A stretch of DNA of 64,000 bases from Megalonaias nervosa. Its lineage: Eukaryota; Mollusca; Bivalvia; Unionida; Unionidae. Positions 41,986 through 53,900 of the stretch are shown here, in pieces. The stretch covers positions 62,001 through 126,000 of the forward strand of contig JAECUM010000856.1 of NCBI GenBank assembly GCA_016617855.1. The letters run 5' to 3'. Position 1 is the stretch's first letter. The number at the start of each line of letters is the position of its first letter. Below the pieces are notes generated by a model, which had not been told where the DNA came from, made no database searches, and saw only the letters and a list, made by a program, of their open reading frames with translations. The translations under genes and the position numbers were made by a program.

Positions 41986-44900
41986 GAGAGGGAGAGGGAG
42001 AGAGATGGATGGATGGATGGAACAAACAGTGAAGAATCTACAAAAACAGAAACACTGGAACAGTTACTGTAGTCCCCCTCTTATACGGCCACCCCTTCTG
42101 CACCGGGAAAGTGGCCTTATAAGATGGGTGGCCTTTCCAGAGGGGGAATAAATTTTTTGTGAGAAGTATATGTAATGTACGCAGTAAGAAAGCTACATTC
42201 TTCATAGCATTTAATATCTTCATTTAAAAGGAACATTAATTATTAAAAGGTTCTTCTTGTTATAATAATAGACTTATTTCAACTGAATATGCATTATAGT
42301 TCTTATTCTTGGCATAAGCATGATATGCGAGCGGGTGTTGTTGTCATGCACATTGCAAAACCGTTCAAAAATGTCATTTAAATCTTGGTACATACATAAT
42401 TCTCTTTCTATTTGCTCATTTTCCCACTGCTGATGAATAACCTCCTTATCGGTTATGATGTTGTTTATTTGAGTCTTTTCAGCATAAAATTGTTTTATTC
42501 GAGTCTTTTCTATCTAAAATAGTTTGGCAAGTTCCCCCTCCCCACTTCACCCGATGTCGTCAAGTAGAATAACCGACTTTTTTCCTAACTAATCGTCTCC
42601 ATTTACGTGATGACATGTTAATGTTTTGTACTGATTTATTCGGATGTTGCTAACTGTATGTGGTTTAATTATGCAGATGAAACTTCTGCAGAATGGACGA
42701 AATGCCTTCTTCGTAAAGGCATGTGTTTTCACGTGATTTTTCGGTCTTTGTCTGGTACTCTGTTTTGTTCAAGGCTAATTTCTCTGTGTGTGGGTCTGCA
42801 AAAATCTATTTTTAGACTATGCTGACCCTGTTACGATCTTGACAATTACGTCCGGTTGTAATCAGTGTTGCCAACTACAAGACTGATAAAACAACTTTTC
42901 TGCATTTAAACAAAATGCCATGTGTTTTTTAAAGGCAGCGATCGTGTCACATGATTCATTAGTCACAGTCTGGTACCCTAATTGTGTTTACATTTATTTA
43001 CACTAAGGGAGAGAAGCCAAAACGGCTTCGATATGTATGCAGATTTGATCTGAACAATAGCACCTCGCGGTCGTTACGATTTGTAATCTTGACAATTATT
43101 GTCAGTAGTAATAGCCACTAATTATGAAAATTAACAAGTGTTTCTTACTAAGGGAAGCCATAAAGGCTATCAAACCATTTTCCTGCTGACTTGTGTATTG
43201 TACATCAATACCACCACTTCTCAGCTGTTACTACTGTTCAATAATTGTAATCTTAACAATTATCAGAGTGACTAAACCGGACATCTCATGATAACACAGC
43301 AGTAAAGCTAATCGGATTACGTGTACTTACCTTTTTGTATGGATTAAAATTTGAGTCTTTCTCGGCTTTATGGAATAAATGTGGCTTCTCGTGAAGCATA
43401 AATGATATAATATTAACGTTAGTGGTACATGTACTTTAGTCAACACTTCTTTCAGGAACAAAAACCTGACATCAGGAAACAGAAATCGGATTACTTAACA
43501 CACGTTATGAATAAAATTGGTTCTGGATACACATTACAAAAGAAAATGCGGCTGCTTGCGAGGGGTAAATTTTATATAGTTGCACTAGTATGATGGCCAC
43601 TGGTCGCGTTAACGGGGTTGCCTTTCGTGAGGGGTACTTTTGAACACAAATTCGTCGGTGCTATCGGATTCTGGCCGTAAGGAGCAGGTGGCCGCTGGTC
43701 AGGGGGGCCGTTCAAGAGGGGGACTACTGTATTTCAATAACAAATGCAGTGTATAGCATTGGAAGAAATTTCTACAGAAAGTAGTCTATTGATCCAGATT
43801 TCTTGGCCAATAACTCTTGAATTTTGCTATTAGTCAAATATTTGCCATGCAAACAGTCTCAAACCAACTTGTAATTCTTGTTGTTCCTTTTCTGTCATGG
43901 TATTTGAAATCTAAACATCTTCACTAGACTCACTTGCATATTGTTAAATATTTCTGTCCATGGTTTCTACACCTACATGTACCTTATTGTAATTTCATTT
44001 TGAATAAAACTGATCTTTTGATTGTCTCAGTTTGGGATATAGCATAAGCATGCAAATCAGGTGTGAATCTTTTGATCCTATATAGTGCCATAGGCATTGT
44101 ATTAAGGTGTTAAATTGTTATTTTTTATAGTGCTGTGGGCATAGAATTCAGGTGTTAAATTGTTGATCTTTTATAGTGCTGTGGGCATAGAATTCAGGTG
44201 TTAAATTGTTGATCTTCTATAGTGCTGTGGGCATAGAATTCAGGTCTTAAATTGTTGATCCTTTATAGTGCTATGGGCATAAATTCAGATGTTATATTGT
44301 TGATCCATTATAGTTCCATGAACATTGTATTAAGGTACTAAATTTGTTGATCCATTGTAGCACTGTTCTTGACAAGTTCCATAAGGACTGGACTACAAAC
44401 CCCAACATGGATCCAGAGGAATCTAAAGAGGCCTTTTTCCTTCTTTCCAATCTTGTTCCAGCAGTCCGGGATTTACACCGGGAATTTTCTGTGTAAGTGT
44501 TTCAGTCACAAATAACTATTCAAACTTTGCAAGGTAAAACCTTTTATATGAGTTGGCAATGTTTTCTTTGGAATGCTTGATTGAGTGAAATCATCCAAAC
44601 TTTGTGGGGTAAGACTTATATGGGAGTTGTTAGTGTTTTCTCCAGAATGTATGATTAATTGAAATAACTATCCAAAACTTTGTGAGGTAAGTCTTTTTAT
44701 GTGAGTTAGCAGTGTTTTTTCCAGAATGCATGATTGATTGAAATAACTATCCAACTTTTGTGGGGTAAGACCTTTATAGGAGTGGGCAGAGTTTTCTCCT
44801 GAATGCATAATTGTGAAAATCCATACTAAATTTAATTATCTTCCCCACCCTTTTAAAAAAGTGCAAGCTAGCAAAAATCATGCACGGTTGATTTGCTGTG

Positions 44901-47900
44901 ACTGTAATGAAACTTGTGACATTCATCATTATTAACAAAACTCCATATGATAATGTCATCACTTGAATTTTACATCAGCTGCCATAATCAAGTGTTTGCT
45001 GAGTGGCATTTTTCATTGAGCAATGAGACATTTTCATATGTTATCTAGCTATTGAAAGTTATAACAACTATGCTTGGCTGTTTGTACAATGGCATACATG
45101 CCATTTTCAGTATCTACACTAGGCATGATTGTACAATGGCATACATGCAGCTTTTAGTATTCATTGGCAATGTCACTTGTAATGCTCACAATGGTTGCTG
45201 CTACACTGATGATGAAGATAACTGAATTTTTCTTTATTCAAGAAAAGTTATTTTTAGCACATCAATAGTTGAAATATACCATATGAGGTCAATTCATAGA
45301 TACTTTTCTTGTATAAACCTGTCCCTAAAAAATTTAAAATCTCCCTTTATGATTATGTCAAAACAAACATATTCTCTGTATGAAAATCCCGGAGAATCAC
45401 TCAGTGGGTGAAACCATTTAATAGAGAGTTTGATATAACCAACAGCCCATTACATATCATGATATGTCCATGTGTTATGACATGCTCAGAGCTGAGCAGC
45501 AGCTGCAAGTTTTTGTCTCACTTGGCGAGAATAATCAGGATATATCGATCAAATTTATGTTAGTGTTGTCATTGGCATCACTGGTGTAGGTCTCAGGTTA
45601 AGATTTTGCATTTTGATCAATTTCTCTGCCACTGTTGTTATGTACAATTATTAAATTTGATTGGTGCATTGATCTTGGAGAGTACTGCTCACCAAAGGTA
45701 AAAGTTGGTCACAGGACCTAGTTTTAATGCTCCAGTAATTTTTGGAATTTTATATTTTAATCGTTATCTGTTATTTTATGTCCCTTTTGAAGAATTTTAT
45801 TATGTTTACCATTTACCTTTTATCTTGTGATACTGCATGTTTGCATTTATTTAGAATAGCTTATCTAGTACATAAAATTTGTTGGTAATTCTTTTATCTT
45901 TTTCTAGACTAACTTTTTATTGGCACTATATAGCCAGTATGGTTCTAATGTGCCTTTAAACCCTTCACACACTCACACACACACACACACACTTTTATGT
46001 ACATTGTTCCCGTGTTCCTACAACTTTATTGGATTCAGGATTTTTGTATCCACTGGGTTGCTACAATGGGGTTAAAAGAAATTGGGGTGGCTGGTTGCAG
46101 ATTGTGAAGAGAGGAATATAAAATTATTGCAATTTTACAAATTAAAATGAAAAATTACATAAAAATCTCTTTGCTTGTTTATGCTTGATATTTTAGAATA
46201 GTTTTTTCAGATGTACCAAAAGATTCAGTAATAGTTTTTTTTTTAGCAGCTGCAAATATGATAAAAGTTTCCTTTTATATTTCATCAAAATGAATTTAGT
46301 CATTTTGTTTTCTTTTAAAATAATAGACACTAAATGCATGAAACTTATATAATAAATTATTGTAATTGCTACAGGCTCTAGTTTGGGTAGAGATTAAATG
46401 TATGAAACTTGTATAATACAGTATTGTAATTGCTACAAGGAACTCATTCCATATTAAATTATTCATCTGGTCTTCATGATGCTGACATTACTTAACACAT
46501 TAGCTACAGAAGTCAGTTTTTTTCAGACATCAGTGTTGACATCAGTTTTATTGAGGTTTTGATTCAAGCTTTTGATTTGCCTACATTCCTTAAATCTTCT
46601 GTCCTGGTTTGATTTTTGAGATTACTCATCATAAAGCAGAGACAATTTCATATTCACACTCATCCCTTTTTACCTTGAAGATTCAAGAGCTTTGTTAAAA
46701 TGGTGTTTCTTGTTTGCTTATATTTCCATAACCTGTTGATAGAATTTGTTTCTACTTTGATTATATCATCAAAAGGAAAGGTATTTTATTATGTGGCATA
46801 TTTGTGCTAAAAAATGTCATAGTGACTACTTTTCATGCTTCATTGATTATGTTCAGTTTTGCATGTACAGTCATGAAACTTTAGTTTGTTGTTCATTCTG
46901 AAAAGTGCTGCTCACCATAAGCAAACATAGGTCAGAGTGACATACTTTTTATGTGCCTGTGGTTCAATAAGGTACAGTCATGAAATCTGATAAGTATATT
47001 CGTCTTTGAGAGTACTACTCACCATAGGCAAAAAGTAGGTCATAATGATATTTTTGGTGCTGTCAACTTTGCAGGGTTTTTGAATTGGCCATGGTAGAGC
47101 AGTGAGACATAGCATCTGCAAATTTCCTTTTCATTTACTTTTATTTCCATCATGCCATATGAAGCAAAATTAGTTCAGTTGGCATTATTTTCACTCATCC
47201 CTTAAAGTCAGGGTTTTGAATGTGGAATCAACATATGGCTGTAATCGCTTTAGATCTAATGACCACTCATTGAGGATCCTGTTAATTGGGTGTTATTTGT
47301 TTCAGGATATCAAGTCTACCTCCAGCAGCCATTTACCAGCATCCTCAAGCTGTCTCTTCCATGTGTACACATCTAAACACATTCTTCAGCAGAATGCAGG
47401 CTGAGGTAATTCATCATTGTCATCAATACAGTGAAACTTAAAAAAACTTGAAGGGGGTGGGGGTGAAATTTAGCTTGAGTTTTCCATTTTCAAAGTCGTC
47501 TGCAAAAATTTGCTACTGTTACTACTTATACAACTGCTGCTGCTACTACAGCTTTCCCTCACTATACTGCACTAGTCAGGGTTAAGAACTGATGACTGCA
47601 TTATGTACACAACCACATTATACTGAGTACCGTGACATACACAGAACTGCTATACATTGAGAATAGCATAATATATGGAACCATTGTATAGTGGGCACTA
47701 TCAGAATTTGATGAATAATAAAGAAATAAAGACAGAGGACTAAGTTTTACCTTGTTTTCTTTCAACCGTTATTGTTATACACGGTGTGATTTGGTAATGG
47801 GGTCCTTAGTAGTACTGTGTTATATCCAAAGTGTGTTATAACGGGGTGCGGTATAATTGGGAGAGCTGTACTGCTGCTGCTCTTGTTCCTACTACTACTG

Positions 47901-50900
47901 CTACTTACATTTTGAATTTTTGCTTAGAAATAACAATTTTCTTGTTTCCTGAATAGCAGATTTATGAAGCCAAAACTTAGTTTTTTACCCCCACTTCCAT
48001 AGAGACAGAGTAAATAAGAATCCTCACATCCATCTGTCCATTCATTTGTCCATCCATCAAACAAGTTTGTGATCTGAGCAAGAAAAGCAGCCATGCAACA
48101 TCTTATCCATGGTATTGGTAGGTATGTGCGAGATTTACTACCCTTAATCTATAGGATATAGAATGGAAAAGATGATTTTCATCATTTGGAGGACTGGATT
48201 TGGGAGTTAGCAAGTGTACATTTCTAATGTTAATATGATGGGTAAGTATTGGTGAAACTTAATTTACATAAAAATTTCTTTTTTTTTGCAAAAATTTTTT
48301 TTTTCGCACTATCACTAGAAACATGCACCATCTGCAGTTGCCAGTTTTTTGGTGGGCTTGCACTTGGAGCAGGAAGAGCCATTCACGTTTTGGGGCCAAC
48401 AGGTCAAGGTCATTGTTACTCAAAGAGAAGTGTTTTTACAGAATAGCTGTTGTACAGTAATTCTTGACCAGACATTGTGGATGGCTTTCACTTAGGGTAA
48501 TTTAAAATGTATAGAAGCTTAGTTCCAGATCCTATGGTCATGGTTAGGTCTAATAAGTATTCCTGCACATTAAGTGCTTTTAGTGTCACTAGGAAGCGTG
48601 TTAAGTATGGTCATCATCTATAGATGTACTTATTGACAAATCTTTGTGCTCCATAAATGTTTGTAAGAAGTAATGCCATTTTAATGTACAGCTTGATACA
48701 GTTTATGACAGAATTTGCAACTACTCTTGCTGTTTTCATTGGATTGCTATCAGATTTTATGCATGTTATGGTCATCATCAGAAGATGTGCATGTTGACCA
48801 GCCATTGCACCTACACAAGTTTTGGAAGATGCACTTTTTTCTTACATTGGTGTCCTCTCCGTCATGGAGTAGATGTGACATGAAGTAGAAGCAGGGATAT
48901 AGTTATGAAAGCAAATTGACCCACATTCTCGAGTTGTCTTTTATGCTGTATCAATTTCAGCTCGCATGCACCAGAATGCAAAAGTGACGGCGCTATTCCC
49001 TGATACTTTAAAAATGTTATTTGGTTCTAACATCATATGTCACTCACATACAATTGTTTTCATTTATGATCGAAGTAAATTTTTCAACAGTGTTGCTTTG
49101 ATTTTCCAGTAATTTAATGACTTGAATAATGAGAGGTCATAGAATTCTAGGTTTAATACATGTCACTGTGACCTAATGTTTCATAATCTGGTGGCAAGGT
49201 AATTATCAGCTCTTGGCCAGGGTTTCTGTTTTCGCTATGTTTATACATTGGGGAAATTAGTCATATGCCTACATCTGGAGGATTTCCAGTGGAATACAGG
49301 ATTTTGTTATACCAATATTTTTGATGAATGCTAGTTAAAATATTAATTTAGTTTGCTTGTGGAATGCATTCACAGAATTAAAAGATCATGAATTAGTTTT
49401 ATTTCTGTGCAGTTTTTAATAAATAAAATAAAGTAGTGATAGATCAAATAAATCAGATTTCTGCAGATTTGTTTGACATCTGTAAATTACAGAATTTTGC
49501 AATAGCAGGAATGTTTCTGAACTATTACATTCATATTGTGATGCATTTCTTTTTCTTCAAATCTTTTTTTTCATTTTGCCAGATTGCAAGCATTTCTGGT
49601 GCTTGAATTGAATTCTCTCTCTTGGTCCATCAGTCTCTCCACCACTCTGTTCAACAGTTTCTCTGATACTTTTGACTACACTGTGAATTGGAATGTGAAT
49701 GCATTTTTTAGAATACTGCACCTTTTAGTAAAACTTGTTACCGTATCTCAGGCTTCTTTGTCCTGCATTTAGCTCATTTTTGCAGACACTATTGCCTTCA
49801 GTATAATATCATTTTCTATGTGCAGTCTAGATGCATCATGAGGAATACTATAACTTTCAGTCAAAACTTGGTCAGTGGGACCTATATTTCATAGTCCAGT
49901 GAACTGTCTTCACATTGTGTTAGCTTTCTTTTTTGACATTATTGTCTGGAAAGCATGGTAACAGGATTTATAGATGCATCATCACACGCCATTTAAGCAA
50001 AACAAAACTTTGCAATCTGCCCATGCCTACATACATACTTCACTTGTTCCCACCATATTAAAATATAAAAAGAAGTTTCTGAATTGATTGGATTTGTTTA
50101 TGTTTCAGGACCCAGAAGAACCTGTTGCAGAAATCCATTTAGCAACCCTGTTTTCACAAGAGGACAAGCGGTAAATAGAATTCAGTGATAATATTCAGTC
50201 ATAGAATTTAACATAATTTACTTTGTTGCCAAAGGAACTAGTAGATTAAGAAATTTAGAAGTTTTGCTCAAACTTCACTAGTCCTTCGTCACTAGCTTAC
50301 TGATAACAGCTGAAACCCGACTAACCAGAAGGACTGTTGAAATTATGAAAACTACTAGTTTAAAAGGAAGTTTACTAGCCTTAGGCTAGCAGAATGCCTA
50401 TCATTTCTGGTGCAGAGTTCAGAATTTTCATGGCAGTTTTATTTTTGTGTTTGAGGTTTTTTACAATTGCAAAACTAAAACGTTGATTAACATTTTATTT
50501 CAGTATGATTGCTATCCTCCCTTCAAGACATTTCAGACAATTTTGTACAGACATGATGAAAACTGACACAAAATTTCATATGTCATGGTGGTCTGATGAT
50601 AAACATATCAGATAGTGCATTAAATCTGCATATATGGCAGCTTCAATTCACTGCATTTATTTTGCATTGGCCATTCTGTCAGCTGCATTAGAGACTTCAT
50701 CATTGAAAACATTGTTAGGCATAGTGCGTCACTACTGAATGTATTGTTAGGCGTAGTGCTTCACCACTGAATGCATTGTTAGGCATTGTGCTTCAGATTG
50801 TGGTCACATTATAGCTAGTATTTATATGTCAGTTACATAAGAGTCTTCACCAGTAAATGCATTATTTGGCATAGCGCTTTAGTTGTGGCCACTTTCTAAC

Positions 50901-53900
50901 TAGTATTTATAGGTTGGTTACATAAGAGGTTCCACCAGTATATACATTATTTGGCATAGCACTTCAGATTGTGGCCACATTGAGTATTTATATGCCAGTT
51001 AACTAAAAGGATTTACTCATATATACATCATTTGACATAATGTTTCAGTTGTGACCTCTGTATAATTAGTGTAGATATATCAGTTACACAAGAAGCTTCA
51101 CCAGTCTGTATATATTGTTTGGCATAGTGGTCACTTTATAATTAGTGTTGATATTAGAGTCACCTAAGAGGCTTCAGCAGTATATGCATATGTTGGCATA
51201 TTGCTTGAAATTGTGGCCATTTTGTACCTAGTATTTATATGTCAGTTACATAAGAGGCTTCAGTGGTGCAGAAATTGTTTGGCATAGCGCTTCAGAATGT
51301 TTAAATAGTATAGATAATATTATGACTAACATGTACACTAACAGACATATTGAAAGTTACATATACATGCAGAAAATTAAAATTTCTTGATAATTGCTGT
51401 GACTTAATTTGTGCTTGTGGGGTGAATGTTTTAAAGGATTTCACGACAATAAATCTAAAGGCTCCATTTAACCATGGTCCTGCAAATAATAAATTTAAAG
51501 AATCCAATTAACCGTGATCCAGCAAACCATAAATTGAACAGGTCAATTAAGCATGATTCTGCAAGCAATAAATTTAAAGGATCCAATTAACCACGATCCT
51601 GCAGACCATAAATTGAAAAGATCCAATTAACCATGATCCTGCAGACAATAAATTTAAAATATCCAATTAACTGTGATCCTTGAGACCATAAATTTAAAAG
51701 ATCCAATTAACCATGATACTGCAGACCATAAATTTAAAGGATCCAATTAACCATGATCCTGCAAACCATAAATTTAAAAGCTCCAATTAACCATGATCCT
51801 GAAAACAATAAATTTTAAAACTCCAATTAACCATGATCCTCCTTTGGAAAATAACAGGACTATTTTCCCAATCCATGAATTTAGGTACTGATTGATAATG
51901 TCATTGAAAAAAGAGTGAAAAGTTGTAAAATAAACAGTTTCGGATTTTTAATTTGTTGATTGTTCCTATTTTAAGTATTGTTCTAAAATTTGTTGATGCA
52001 TCAGAATATTACTATTAGATTTTGCAGTGTCCTTTTAAAAACATTTGACTTTACTTCTGCTGTATATTAGTCTCCCTGCTTCACCAATCATTTTGAAAAC
52101 TCATTATCTTGTCATTTTCTTACAGGAGAATCTGTCATTAAAGCATTAACAAAGCAACTGATTTTCCATTGGTAATTGGATTACACTGATCTGAGAAATA
52201 TGGCCTTTTCCGTCCCTGTTATATTTTATCCTGTAAAAATGGATTTTGATAAGTAAATGGACAGATTCCCAGAATAACATAATGTTCAGTGAAGTCTGTT
52301 CTGGATTTACCATTTTAAATTTGTACACTTTTCATAAAGGTCCCATGGTTTATGGGAAGCATCAGTAGCTCAGTTGTTAGTGTTGTACTCATGATCCAAT
52401 GATTTACTTTTCATGCCTTTATCAGAGAAACAAAGTTCCAGTTTAATTAATACATGTGCTTGAGCTTTCAGCTCATTGGATACTTGTATACTTATTGAAA
52501 CAATGTACTTAAAAGATTTTCTTAAAGTCTGGTAGCCATGCTGCCATTTACTTGTAAGGACTTTGTTTCAGAGTACAGTTTGTCTGAGACTATAATTCAG
52601 AGTTTAGTTGTAGGTAAATGAAAAGTTCACATTTTGAAACTATTCATGTGTTCTGCAAATTCTTTTGGACTTTATCAGGTTCATTTTACCGTGTGTAACA
52701 CATGAACATGTAGAATATCAGACTTGTACATTGAAATTGCACATAATCAAGTACATCTTTTTGTGTTAAAAAACACCCACATATGTGTGACCATTTGTAT
52801 AGAATTTATGCCCTTTGCGATGAGACCGTTTCAGTGTCCTAAGTGGTTAGAGCATCCACCTTGGATGTGGGAGGTCGATGGTTTGAACCCCAGCCAAGTC
52901 ATACCAAAGACTTATCAAAATGGTACTAGCTGCCTTGCTAGGTGCTCAGCTTTAGGAGGTTAATGTTAGGACTGCTGAGCCTGGTGTCAGGATAATGTGA
53001 CTGGATGGGACTGGGTGGGACATGATGCTAGACATCTCAATAAAATGCCACACTGAGGACATCATAGCAATATGATTGAAAAATTGTTAAAGCTATGTTA
53101 AGAATCCAAATCACACACACAAACACACAACGGCTTTGTGTTACATCAGAAAATGATTGGTTTGGTTTGGTTTTACTGGCACATTCAACACATTACAAGC
53201 TATGTTGTGTGAAGAAAATGAGAGTTGAGTACGCATTAAGGTAGTTAACTCTCACAGGCTGGGGCAAGAATTTTGAACGGAAATCTTTGACATATTGCAA
53301 ACCAGATTTGATTGTTTGTGTGTGTGTGATTTAGATTTTTAACGTAGCTTTAACAATATTTCAGTCATATCGCTACGATGTCTGCAGTGTGACAGTTTAA
53401 AGTGATGTCTAGCACTGGGGCATCATGCCACAGACATGTAGTATGATGTCTCACCCAGTTACATTATCCTGACTCCAGGCCGACCAGTCCTAACACTAAC
53501 TTATTAATGCTGAGCGCCCAGCAAGGCAGCTGTTAGTACCATTTTTAAAAGTCTTTGGTATGACTCGGCCGTGGTTCAAACCCACGACCTCCCGCATCCG
53601 GGGCAGATGCTCTAACCACTAGGCCACCGGAGCGGTCTGATTGTTTAAAATAGTGTATAAAAGTTCATAGTTAAGTGAAGTATTGCATGACTTCATATTA
53701 AAGAAGAAAAATGAATGGAGGACAGCTGGGCAAAGGTTTGAGCCCAGCAACTATTTCAGGCCAGCAAGTCATAAAACAATCTGTAGAGAATGCAGATGGT
53801 TTCAAACTTTTTAGCATCTCAATCAGAAATATTTATCAACAGATGAGAAGTAGCTGATAAAGAAAAAGTATGGCATCCATTGGCACTGTTGATCCATACA

